From Bromus sterilis (lineage: Eukaryota > Streptophyta > Magnoliopsida > Poales > Poaceae): a stretch of 64,000 nucleotides of DNA. Positions 55,123 through 64,000 of the stretch are shown here, piece after piece. The stretch covers positions 7,688,001-7,752,000 of the forward strand of contig OX465598.1 of the NCBI GenBank assembly GCA_950022295.1. Direction: 5' to 3'. Made by a program: the position numbers and the translations under genes. The notes under the pieces are model-generated. The model was given only the letters and a program-made list of their open reading frames with translations, was not told the DNA's origin and ran no database searches. Within the stretch, counting starts at the first letter, position 1; the number at the start of each line of letters is the position of its first letter.

Positions 55123-55560
55123 TGACGGGGAATAACCCCAGCAAATCCCATGGTCAGGGACCCTGGGTTAGTCATGAGAGGCACAGTTTGGACGATAGCT
55201 CGTCGGCAAACAGGAAGGCTCGCTCCTGCTCGATATTATTGATGAGGGAGATGCGATTACAGTGGATGCCAAGGCTGGAGCGCTCAAGGCTAGGGTTACA
55301 GGTGATATTAGATGTCTTTGGCGTCGCCCCTCCTAGCCCTTATATACCGGGCTAGGTCTCGGGGAGTTCATCTACGTTTACAGGTAAGCTTTCCTAACCC
55401 TAGCTTGCTCCGTACGGCAGGTTTTCGCACCTTCCTTGTGAGTCGTGGACTCCTACGTCGGTGCCAACTAGCGGGCCGAGGCTGTATCTTCATGGGCCTT
55501 CTGTCTTCATGGACACCAGGTAGGCTTATCCGTAGGAGTCGTGGGGTCACCCCCTCGTCA
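55123..55560 (-). repeat. 5' LTR of element A
   Basis: 438 bp, tgacggggaataacc to caccccctcgtca, followed by target duplication gtaca (55561-55565). Confidence 0.93.
55340..55346 (-). promoter_or_regulatory. TATA box of element A 5' LTR
   Basis: Minus strand tatataa in ccggtatataagggctagg. Confidence 0.5.
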
Positions 55561-55565
55561 GTACA

Positions 55566-55574
55566 TTCCCAACA
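55566..55574 (-). repeat. Terminal bases of LTR E, right of element A
   Basis: Together with the gtaca duplication these bases read gtacattcccaaca, so on the minus strand the LTR begins tgttgggaatgtac and continues at 16993 on the other side of element A (tgtaccctagagg). This places the outer border of LTR E at 55574 and shows that A separates its first bases by 38.6 kb. Confidence 0.82.
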
Positions 55575-57643
55575 ACTCCATGATATGCTCCACCTCTTCA
55601 GGACTCCACTGACTGAATACCAAACGAGTAGAATGTGTCGGGATCCCCAGAATCATCCCATCAAACCTATCCAGATCATCTTTGGATGGAAAGTTGATAG
55701 TGAAGGAGTTATCACCAGCAGGCACTGCCTCCCATACCCAAGATGGGTTCGGAAACATACGGGCCACTTGCGCTTCCACTTTCTTAGCAATAGCGGGGGA
55801 GCCGTAAACCGTGACCAAAGTCGTAGGAGACCCAGAGGGGTTCAGATGATCCTTGTACACCGAAGAGGGGGACATACTAAACATGGTATCCCCATTACCC
55901 AATACAGCAACAAAAATCGAAGGCTTTGGAAGCCTGAGAATAGGGCACTTCTTGAGCGGGTGTTTATGGTTGTCACAGATATAGCAATAATGCAACACCG
56001 TACAGTCTTTAGTGGCGTGAGTATCCACCTCGTACTTCCAACATCGGGTCTTAGCCTTCTTAGTATCATCCTGACCATGACCATCTTGTCCAATAGGAAG
56101 TTGTTGGTTCGCAGCCAACGCCTGAGCTGGAGCCTGATGGATTGGAATCATGTTAGCGTGTTGTGTCCCTCCCATCATTTGTTGATCTTGTGCCTGCACC
56201 GGGTTGGTCTTTTTCTTCTTATGTTTCTTGCGTTTATTGCTAGGAGCGGCTGCCTCTTGGTGAGTCACACCGGGTGCAAAACCAGACGTGGCAAACTGAT
56301 GAACGGCAGGTCCACGAGAGACTTCAGTGCCGAAGATGATCGGAGTCTGATGTAGAGGGTTGGCAGTAGCCCCAAACCCCATCACCCCCTGGATAGGAGT
56401 CGCCAACGCTGGCCCCTGAGTAGCCGCCAAACCAGCGCCTACCGGAGCTGCGCTCGCATGCCCAGGAGCCTGGGGTCGCACAGCTGCAGGCCCCCCGGTC
56501 CGCCTGGGGCCGCCATGTGCGTAGCGCAAAAGATTTCCTCCCGCCGGCCGCCTGCGAAAGACTTGGCGATGACACAGAGGAAGAGATCGCTGGTGGCGTC
56601 GGCTGTACACAGGACGGAGAGATCACTTCCACCGACGGTCGGACGGTGCCCTCTTCCAGTCCCCGAGTCGACGTACAGATGTTTCGCGGCGACGGCTGCA
56701 GGCAGGAGAGGGTTTTGTGAAACTCCGTAAACCCAGCCGAAGGAACCACCCACACCAAGACGCCCTAGGAGGCCTCCAAATCATAGGCCCAGGTGAGTCC
56801 ATAGCATCGTAGGCCTGGCTCCGCTGTGCGTGGCCCCACACTCCGACCAATTTGAATGCGGAGTGGAAGCCGCGTTGATCACGCCCAGTTCCGAACAACC
56901 CGGATCGGCCTGGAGGACGGTGGCATCGACCTCCTCCGGGAAGAAATCCCCCAAGCAAGGCAGCGGAGTGATCCGCGGTCTCGGCAGGGGACCTCGCCAG
57001 CCAAGACGGATCGCCGGCTTGTGAAGAACCCGAGGCCTGCATCTTTCCATACGTTCTTGCCATGGCAGAGACTCCTCGGCAGAGGATGACGATGCCGGCG
57101 CACACGATTTCTCCCAGTGCCTTGAACCCTTGGAAGGATAACCGGCGAATTACCAGAATTCCCCCTCCAATTGCTCCAGCGGGAATGTTGGGGCGATCGT
57201 CAATCTCTTGGGAGGTCTCTCTGGATTCTTCAAGCACCTCCATAGCTACGCCAATCGCCAGTTCCCCAGCCCCATCCTTCTCGCTGTCTTCGCCATGTAA
57301 AATCGAGAACCGTGATCCGGTATCTCTCACAGGTGAACTATCCTTAGAACTGAGATCAATAGTGATCCTGTCCTCAAGAGCCAGCTTTTGAATGGTAGGA
57401 GAGACCTTCTCGCCAACGTGAACAACTCGATCCAGTAGAGAAAACTTACTCCCACTTTGGATCCGTTCCCCATCCCGCAGGTGTCGGCCTTCAACGATCT
57501 GACCGCTACTATCCCGAATAAAGAAAGCATAGTCCGGGCCGATCTAGAAACAAGGATCCCTTGATCCAATCCCGAGAACCACAGATGCGGCCGTCGTAGA
57601 ACATCGCCTCCCATCTCAGCGTAGGTAGCGGATTGCTCGCCAT
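55575..57643 (-). pseudogene. Broken zinc-knuckle gene, C-terminus cut by LTR E
   Basis: A start at 57641-57643 (MASNPLPTLRWEAMFYDGRI) is followed by a one-frame shift near 57540 into GPDYAFFIRDSSGQIVEGRH and KFSLLDRVVHVGEKVS, then further frame changes in 57050-56610. A clean C-terminal frame (56610-55575) has a basic KRKKHKKKK patch, then two knuckles: CWKYEVDTHATKDC, whose second Cys is Tyr, and CYICDNHKHPLKKC, a complete CCHC. A domain like DUF4283-type proteins follows (FVAVLGNGDTMF, WVWEAVPAGDNSFTINFPS). The frame runs into LTR E after HIME. Such proteins are common in grass genomes as LINE-related or transposon-derived ORFs; whether it is a LINE ORF1 or a host gene is open. Confidence 0.55.
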
Positions 57644-57790
57644 GGCTGCAGTCACCGCCGCCGCGGCACCAGCTGTGGCCGGTGTGGTTTCCTCGGCGTC
57701 ACCAGCCGCCGGTCGCCTGCACGGTCGCCACCAGGCCTCACCGCAAAACCAGCGGTCGCCTGCACCGTCGCCACCATCACCGAAACTCAC

Positions 57791-57877
57791 ACAACAATGG
57801 ATATAAGCCAGAAATTAACCCAACCTGCAACACGCAACAATGGATATAAGCCAGAAATTAACCCAACCTGCAACACA
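57791..57877. repeat. Tandem 43-44 bp duplication
   Basis: caacaatggatataagccag plus gaaattaacccaacctgcaa and ca occurs twice in a row, just upstream of the broken zinc-knuckle gene and downstream of the next gene. The copies appear identical, so it is recent. Confidence 0.85.
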
Positions 57878-57917
57878 ATTTACGGTTCAATTCAATATCC
57901 ATGTGCGAGCCATACAC

Positions 57918-58105
57918 AAGTTGTCAAGTATCCACCATGACGTACGGCATACATCGCGCCACATAAGTACAAACCATCCGGAATACAAGGTCCAGTATCC
58001 ACAATGATGGCACACATGGCGCCACAGAAGTACAAACCGTCCGGGATACAAGGTTTAGTATCCACCATGACGGCACACATGCATCGTGCCACAGAAGTGA
58101 GGACT
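57918..58105 (-). repeat. Three-copy 63-67 bp tandem repeat in a 3' UTR
   Basis: tatccaccatgacg, gcgccacataagtacaaacc and tccgg(a/g)atacaagg recur with starts near 57927, 57993 and 58057. It lies downstream of the stop codon of the minus-strand gene and is probably transcribed as its 3' UTR. Confidence 0.75.
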
Positions 58106-58272
58106 CACAGGCAGTCTGCACCAGGGTGCAACAAATCAATCCCCAACTCGCTGGGAAAATGACTTTTACTTTAACACGGTACTCACAGCAGAAACAGAAA
58201 TATACTGTACTCCATTTCGTCGCTGCCAAGGCCCATGCGTATATATGCCTGGGTAGTTCGAGAAGACGAGCC

Positions 58273-61200
58273 TCATTGCTCCCACTGCGCCAAACCTGGT
58301 GGCGTAGGCTGAGTGAAATCCATATGGGTGACCTCTGGAGCTGGTGCAGCAGCAGTACGTGGACCAGTGACAGTAGACCCGACATCTTCAGTTGGAGGGT
58401 GAAGCCCGGACAACTGCATGCCATCAGCAGAATAATCCATATGCATCTGACTGGTGCTCCATTGACTGCCTGCAGAAGGCCCTCCCTGGTCGGCTGCGAC
58501 TGCATTGTGGAGAAGTCCGGATAATTTGGGGTCATCAGGGGCGGTCACATTACCGTTGAGGTGGCGCAGAGTCTCGTCCATAGTAGAGTTGTCAAATACA
58601 TGGCCAGCAAAAAGCCCGGTAGGGTTATTGAGATCCAGTCCCATGTCCGATCCTACGAAGGAAATAAGAGTAAATAACATCCAGCAATAGATTAATTATT
58701 AGGAGGAAGTAGTGCAATAGTTTTTGAAGCATGTCTCTATTACTTAAAAAAAGTTAGTGTTACTTTTTCGGCGAAAACACATTTCATGTATAACAATATG
58801 CAGAGTTTCATCTAGTTATTTATCGTTTATATGTTCTATAGTTAAGAGGCTATGGTTAAGCCCATGAAACAAGTCCGCAAACTTTATCACTTTTTCTAAT
58901 TTACAACTAGCAGTTTTTCAATTCATGAACACTCATATTTCTGGGATTTTTTTACTTATGGATCTGAGAAAAACCCTTTTCTAGATTAGGCGGGGCTCTC
59001 TACGAATTATGAGAGAGATCTCTGAAAGTATAAAGGAGACACTCTAACACCAGAAATATAGTATAGGCTAGTTCTCACTAGCCGGGACCTTACTCCTACT
59101 ACTCACTAGCGGAGCCATTACTTTCATCTACTATTTCTTATTAAAGTTCCAAGTGCATAGGGTGATTTTGCAAGAGGCTGTTTGAAGACATGCATGAGTT
59201 GTACGATTCACACTTACATCCTAGCACATGTTCCTCGATGCTGAGGGCATCCTTCAAGCGCGATTGTTTTTTCAGAATTGCATATTGGTTGTCTTGTGTT
59301 TCTAATAAGTTGTTTAACCGTCGACGTGCATGTTGTATGTATATAGAAAAAATGGAATGGTTTATATCCATCTTGACTTGATAATTGGTCATTATGAAGT
59401 CTTTATTTTCTATTAAATTCAAGAAAACCCAAATTTAGATATAAAAAAAACTTTACAAGAAAGAAATACAGACACTACCAATCCTTAAACATTTCTGGAA
59501 GCCATACTGGATTAGTATCGCAATGCTCATCAATCATTTCATCACCACTAGTATTTTTCAGTTCGTGAACGCTCATTTTTGTGAAAACAGGTTGACTGTC
59601 ATGTGTTTCCCCACATGTTTGTATGTTTATAGGGTCCATTGTGCCCTTAGTTCTCCATTGGTTCGTATAATTGAAATAGAAAGACCATAGAAATTGTCAT
59701 GATATACTCCCTCTGTTCTTTAATATATGACATTTAAGCAAGCTAAATTTTAGCTTTCTTAAACATCATATATTAAGGAACAGAGGGAGTATATATCATG
59801 ACAATTGCTGCGTGAACATATGGTCCTTGCGGCAACATGGCGGGGAAAGTTTGCATTACACTATTATGTTGTTGACCTAGCCCTGTGAGGCAAAACTAGA
59901 AATTAGTTCATGCTCAATAGTATGCAAATTATAGCATTTCATGTTTACATGCAGGAACTGGTTGACCATTTACAACAGTACGCTAGTCAAGAAGGAATCA
60001 ATAATCAACAGGAAAATTAAGGTACGTATTAGCCCACCAAAATACAGTTTGTTAACTTGTTTAATGGGCTAACACTGGCTATAATGGAAGAACACTTATA
60101 TAAATTCTAATAAGGAGCAATCAGTAGGATGTGAGAATTGAAATATGTTTTTAGTGAGTTTGATGAAATAGAAAAGGATAGAGAAGGGGAAGCAGGATGT
60201 AGATTTAACAATCAGCCACAATACGAACTCCAAGAAACATTGTGAGAGTATAAGGTGCACCATGCATTAATAAAGTAGTATTTCTTAGTATAGCTGCTAT
60301 ACATGTTAGCTATTAGGCTGGCTATAGATGACATGGCTATATGCTATAGGTAACGTGGTAACCGGTTTTTAGCTATACTATTTACCATGCTTTTAGTTAA
60401 CAGCGTAACAAAGATCGAAGCAAATTTACTTATGTGGCAAGTTGCTAATGAAAGGATAGATGTTTACGTTAACATACTATATTACTAGAATAAAACCCCG
60501 CGCGTTGCAGCGGAGATCTCTATAATAACTCTACACCATATCAAAGGGTATAAGATGCATGAAAATGAAGTAGATGACATGGACAAATGATATGCTACAA
60601 TAGTGTATGATGTGGATAGCTTGCATGTTCAGTTAGATACCATAAATGCATTTTAGTGAACTTGTTGGTGGATGACATGGACAAATGATTGGCTACGATA
60701 ATAGGTGATGTGAATATCTTGCATGTTGAGATAGAAACCATAAATGCATCTTAGTGGGGTTTTGCTTTATAAGAGATATAGATCGTAACATAACACACAA
60801 GAAAAAAAATCTACACCTAACTAAATAAAGACTTGCTTGATATTATACATATATTGCTGCCAATTATAAAGATATATAGTAAAACATAGACTAGTAACAT
60901 ATGCTTGTTAGGGCATCTCAACACAGTCTCTTAAAAAGGACACACTATTTCTTCACAGACCACATCCATACGGGTCCACGGACGTGATACGGGAGCCAAC
61001 CATCCAATCATATGCATTAAATCCTGATATAAAGGTGGGCCAAACTGATTTAAAGGGTATTATATAGATTGTGGTAGTTTGAAAGAGATAGAAAAGAGAA
61101 AGAGGGACCACGTGCTTGGTTTTCATTGGGCATGCAGATGTTCGGACTCCCTCAAAGCCCCCCTCAGTTTAGTTTAGATTCGAGGGAAAACTGACATGCG

Positions 61201-63607
61201 AACTGATACACCACTGCATTGATGGCAAAAGCGGTCTGGATAGGCTGGTTCTGACCTATACGAGAGGTTTGAGAAACTGCGCTAGAGATGTCCTTACTAG
61301 TCTCTGTTTTCTTGCAGGAAAGTTTTATTCTTTAAGCAACAGGGTTAAAATCAATTGGCAGAAGATTCTCCACACACGGAGGTCCCCCTATCAAGCCAGT
61401 CAGCCGTATCGTCTGGTACGACCATAATTTATTCGAAAATCTGCTACTGTTTTTAACATCTACTAAGATTTTGAGGAATAAACTCCTTCCCAACCGTGAG
61501 GTGCTTTATTTCCAAAACGAGGAACTGAGGTTAGCCCAAGTTGAAGAATAAAATGGTACTATGTGTCCTCTCTTTGGCAGACTGTAGTAGTAGCATGTTG
61601 CTCCTTAACAGAAGCGGCATTCTCTCCAAAAATAACACAAATGGCTTAAAGATACGACAGTCCGCTAAGTGGAGGCATGAACAACGGGCTGGGTATCGAC
61701 TGCACAACACAGTGTGAATGGCAAGACAAGCAATATCCGGGAGCGTAACTCGCGTCATAAGATGTCGAGCCCGCTTACAGGGTACTTCAGGAGCAAACAC
61801 CAGCACCACCATGCAAAACAACCAACATGCACCTTGTTGACCGCCTATGGCTCAGCCTGCCCTTTTGTCCACTAACTCTACACCCTTGGCAAGACATCGG
61901 CTGTACTACCCTAAGTGCGCACCTCTGGCAATACCACAAATGTGGCCCATGTCGAACATGTGGCTACATACAGTAGCGTAGCTAGGATATCGACACGCCC
62001 TGAGCCGGCTTCAGGGCATTGTGGCTACATTTTGATTGTGTGATGGTAAAGACCAAAGAGGTGCCTCGCAAAAATGAAAAAAAAAAGGACTAAAGCGGTG
62101 GTACGTACCATGATTTTGAAGTTGCACACCCTGTTGAGTAGTGTTCTGTTGCGGCAGGTATTCTCTTTGCGGCACGTTCGACATTAAAGCGGAATTGAGC
62201 TGTGTTGGTATACCACTATTATGTTGCCGACCTTGTCCTGTGAGCCAAAACAAGAAATCAGTTCCTGGTTATATTATTATATATACGGAGTACAATTATA
62301 TGTAACGCACTTTTGGGTGGGAGTCATCAGTAGCCGCACTAAAAAATGCTACGCGCCCCAGGCAGGCTTGTAGGAAAAGTAGCTACAGTACATGAACGGT
62401 GGCTACAATTGCTACATTTAACAAAGGGAGGTTAGGCCCGACATGCCTGGGGCCTGTCGCCGCCACTGGGGTTCATATAAAGAAGAGGAGGGGGCTTGAA
62501 GCACAAATTTTACTAAACCACTCCAGTTACCCCATTAAAACAAGTTGACCATCTCTACATTTTTGGCAGGCCTTTTTTTTTAGAAACATTGTTGGCAGGC
62601 TAATAGTAGTTCTTTTAGTCATTTTTACTTCACATATAAAATTGATCTGAAGTCATATTTTCATAAAATTGGATCATATTTAGATAAAAATATAAACATC
62701 TATAATACTTAATTTATACATTATTACCATTACATTTCTGATTCATCTATTGATATGGGTTTCTCTTGCTAAATATTATTATTTTATTTTATGAAGTTAG
62801 TCAAATAAAGTTAACATAAAAAATCATATGTACAATTAAAATGACCAAAGAAAGTATATATGGGCTTGATACGTACTATAGTTATCCAATTGCTTGGTGC
62901 CCTGTTGAGTAGCGTAGTGTTGTGAATGGCCGGCCTGAAGTGGATCGATCGAACCATGTCCTATAAGGAAACATGAATATTGGCCAAAGGTTTTGCTAAA
63001 ATCATGCAATAATTCGTATGACGCATCTTCTCTTTGTCAACATGTATTTAGCAACATGTTGCTCATTATTAACAGGATGACCAAACAAAGTACATGTTGA
63101 CAAGGCGGTGCGCTAAGTCGACTAAGATAATAGCTGCAATGTACATGTGCGACCCCAATAATTCTAGAGCCCAAATTTTTAATAGTGGTATACCTAGTTC
63201 CTTGTTATATTACATTCTTGGCAGGTCTTTTTTTGCTAGTAGCACCCCCTTCGATCATTTTTACTCCGCATACAAGATTTGTCTAAAGTCAAATTTTGTA
63301 GAGTTAGATCATATTTATATTAAGAATATCAACATCTATAATACTTAAGTTATACAATATGAAAATTAAATTTATCATGAATCTAATTATATTGATTTTA
63401 TCTTTTAAATATTAATACTTTCTTTTTATAAGGTTAGGCAAACTTTCCAAAATTTGACTTCAAATAAATTATATATGGAAAATAAAAAAGATTGAAGAAA
63501 GTATAATATAGGTCTGCACATACTATAGTTATCCAACTGAGTGGTACCTTGTTGAGTAGTGTACTGATGTAAACGGCTGACCTGAAGTGGATCAACCGAA
63601 CCATGTC
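58273..63607 (-). CDS. Last exons of a host gene with Gln-rich tandem exons (partial)
   Basis: Four exons are supported, all phase 1 (the codon is split after its first base): 63607-63524 (84 bp, HGSVDPLQVSRLHQYTTQQG), 62960-62877 (84 bp, HGSIDPLQAGHSQHYATQQG), 62237-62109 (129 bp, QGRQHNSGIPTQLNSALMSN and ending TTQQGVQLQNH) and the last exon 58652-58273 (SDMGLDLNNPTGLFAGHVFD, ending PGLAQWEQ). Borders are ag|GA and A or G|gtacgt or gtatgt. Exons 1 and 2 shown here are tandem copies, and exon 3 shares the TTQQG motif. The last exon is Pro/Ala/Gln-rich with no recognised domain. The upstream part lies beyond 64000. The composition resembles the disordered tail of a transcription regulator, but I do not recognise the gene. 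Further exons between 58653 and 62108 are possible. Confidence 0.62.
59707..59789. mobile_element. Stowaway MITE
   Basis: ctccctctgttctttaat ... attaaggaacagagggag, 83 bp, with TA duplications at 59705-59706 and 59790-59791. Nearly the whole element folds into one hairpin. The flanking attgtcatgatata/tatatcatgacaat also pair, extending the stem. Confidence 0.88.
59812..59887 (-). pseudogene. Decayed copy of the 129 bp Gln-rich exon
   Basis: After an acceptor-like cctcacag (minus, 59888-59895) the sequence reads LGQQHNSVMQTFPAMLPQG, parallel to QGRQHNSGIPTQLNSALMSN in exon 62237-62109, and the intron side is also alike (cactattatgttg ... ctgtgag). A Stowaway MITE interrupts the downstream part. 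It is probably no longer spliced. Confidence 0.5.
59953..60022 (+). pseudogene. Inverted copy of an 84 bp-type exon
   Basis: Plus strand, between tacatgcag and aag|gtacgtat: ELVDHLQQYASQEGINNQQE followed by a stop. acaacagtacgctagtcaag resembles acaacactacgctactcaac of exon 62960-62877, and the donor is the same. It lies opposite in orientation to the gene, so it is a small inverted duplication or part of a plus-strand relative. Confidence 0.4.
60485..60785. repeat. Dispersed repeat with an internal duplication
   Basis: Begins tagaataaaaccccgcgcg and ends gggttttgctttataagaga, a pattern I associate with short non-autonomous cereal repeats. Two related 85-90 bp units (gatgacatggacaaatgat ... 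accataaatgca) lie at about 60576-60655 and 60671-60750. Confidence 0.5.
60911..61293. mobile_element. Tourist-like (PIF/Harbinger) MITE
   Basis: 383 bp with imperfect inverted ends gggcatctc and gagatgtcc and the tta duplication at 60908-60910 and 61294-61296. No coding capacity. Confidence 0.65.
61297..62108. other. Intron sequence without recognised feature
   Basis: Between the Tourist-like MITE and the 129 bp exon. Contains GC-richer stretches (61560-61900) with no consistent frame; I see nothing assignable in it. Confidence 0.4.
62600..62865. mobile_element. Stowaway-like AT-rich insertion in intron, copy 1
   Basis: Contains tagtcatttttacttcacat, tcataaaattggatcatatt and atctataatacttaattta, ending accaaagaaagta. 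Related in order and sequence to 63245-63508. Confidence 0.5.
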
Positions 63608-64000
63608 CTGCAAGGAAAGATGAAATATTAATATCTTCAAATTATTGTATGCGTGTGCGCCACATGTGATGGGTCGGTGGGAGGCTTGAAACACACACTG
63701 TTACCCGTTGTCTGAGCACTTGTTATTTTCTGATTGATTCGGGATGTTGAGGAGATTACATATTGCCAAAGTTTTTGCTCAAATCATGCAATAATTTGTA
63801 TGATGCATCCTCTCTTTGTCAGCATGTATTTAGCAACATGTTGCTCGTTATTAACAGGATGAACAAATAAAATGGATGCTGACAAGGCGGTGCACTAAGT
63901 CGACTGAGATAATAGTAATAATGTACAAGTGCGGCACCAATAGCTCTAGAGCCTAAATTCTTAATAGTGTTATACCAACACGTCTCACAATTAGTTTTTG
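62877..64000 (-). repeat. Intragenic tandem duplication of exon plus intron (about 650-780 bp unit)
   Basis: Exons start 647 bp apart (62877 and 63524) and the upstream intron landmark atcatgcaataatt is 782 bp apart (63001 and 63783). The second unit has an extra stretch of about 135 bp near 63625-63765. Both introns share gtcaacatgtatttagcaac-type sequence, the cgactaagataata segment and the MITE. Confidence 0.8.
63245..63508. mobile_element. Stowaway-like AT-rich insertion in intron, copy 2
   Basis: Same landmarks as copy 1 (gatcatttttactccgcat, atctataatacttaagtta, ttgaagaaagta) and the same position relative to the following 84 bp exon, so it was duplicated together with it. Confidence 0.55.

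Larger units (their letters stand above)
16994..55560 (-). mobile_element. Element A: Tat/Retand-like Gypsy retrotransposon without pol, host of the nest
   Basis: The LTRs are at 16994-17431 and 55123-55560 with target duplication gtaca at 16989-16993 and 55561-55565. The sense strand is minus: a tggcgccgtctgtgggaa primer-binding site (complement at 55103-55120) adjoins the right LTR, gag and protease follow leftwards, and a polypurine tract adjoins the left LTR. Between protease and the 3' LTR there is no reverse transcriptase, RNase H or integrase; instead there is a tandem array and a spliced gene on the plus strand. Extra antisense ORFs are known in Tat-lineage elements. About 10.0 kb belongs to A itself, in four pieces (16994-19800, 27358-27615, 37673-39130, 50085-55560). 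I counted about 14 differences between the two 438 bp LTRs. Confidence 0.88.

Noticed and set aside
16994..55560. Element A read in plus orientation because of the long plus-strand gene
   Set aside because: The primer-binding site and gag/protease order show that the sense strand is minus; the plus-strand gene is antisense.
57892..58535. 203-codon minus-strand ORF overlapping the last exon
   Set aside because: It is out of frame with the phase-1 exon chain and its length comes from the 3' UTR repeats; the 58652-58273 frame fits the splice phases.
1..64000. tRNA, rRNA or microRNA genes
   Set aside because: No cloverleaf with A/B boxes or rRNA segment was recognised by eye; primer-binding sites are only 12-19 bp tRNA matches.

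Overview
This window is almost certainly intergenic DNA from a Triticeae grass (wheat, Aegilops, barley or rye group). The basis is the repeat content: Copia LTRs that begin tgttggaaatatgccctag, an Athila-lineage gag-protease element with a tggcgccgttgccgggg primer-binding site, two CACTA transposons, Stowaway and Tourist MITEs, and one spliced plant-type gene at the far right. About nine tenths of the window is transposable element. I saw no rRNA, tRNA, CRISPR array or bacterial-type gene. Species and TREP family names cannot be fixed from the sequence alone.

The left 19 kb is a very large inverted duplication. Bases 1-9984 recur as the reverse complement at 12687-19107 around a 2.7 kb spacer, and the left arm runs off the window. 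Each arm carries, from outside inwards: part of retrotransposon A, a Copia LTR (E) that A had entered, a DNA-transposon fragment, and part of an 8.3 kb CACTA element (F) whose right half is the spacer. The arms differ by about 2 percent where I counted, by a 2.3 kb CACTA element (G) present only in the left arm with a clean empty site in the right arm, by a 1.4 kb deletion with filler DNA in the right arm, and by a 134 bp tandem duplication in the right arm. It therefore looks like an old real rearrangement, not a simple assembly mirror.

Bases 16994-55560 are one retrotransposon nest. Host element A (about 10 kb of its own sequence, sense on the minus strand, target-site duplication gtaca) is a Tat/Retand-like Gypsy element that has gag and protease but no reverse transcriptase or integrase, and carries a spliced gene on the opposite strand. 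Into A went: B, a gag-only Copia element (19801-27352); C1, an Athila-type gag-protease element (27616-37667), whose 3' LTR later took a solo Copia LTR H (27699-29449); and C2, a solo LTR of the C family (39131-50079), which was split by D, a Copia element of the Angela/WIS/BARE type (39148-48450). Nearly every junction shows a 5 bp target-site duplication, so the order can be read directly: E, then A, then B/C1/C2, then H and D. No element in the nest shows a complete pol gene; all look dependent on enzymes supplied by others.

The right 8.4 kb (55566-64000) is lower-copy DNA. It begins with the terminal bases of LTR E, which sit on a broken zinc-knuckle gene (55575-57643, minus). After this come the last exons of a minus-strand gene (58273 to beyond 63607) that encodes a Gln/Gly/His-rich tail. 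Its short phase-1 exons have been duplicated in tandem, with MITEs carried along in the introns. This is the only locus here that still looks like an intact host gene.
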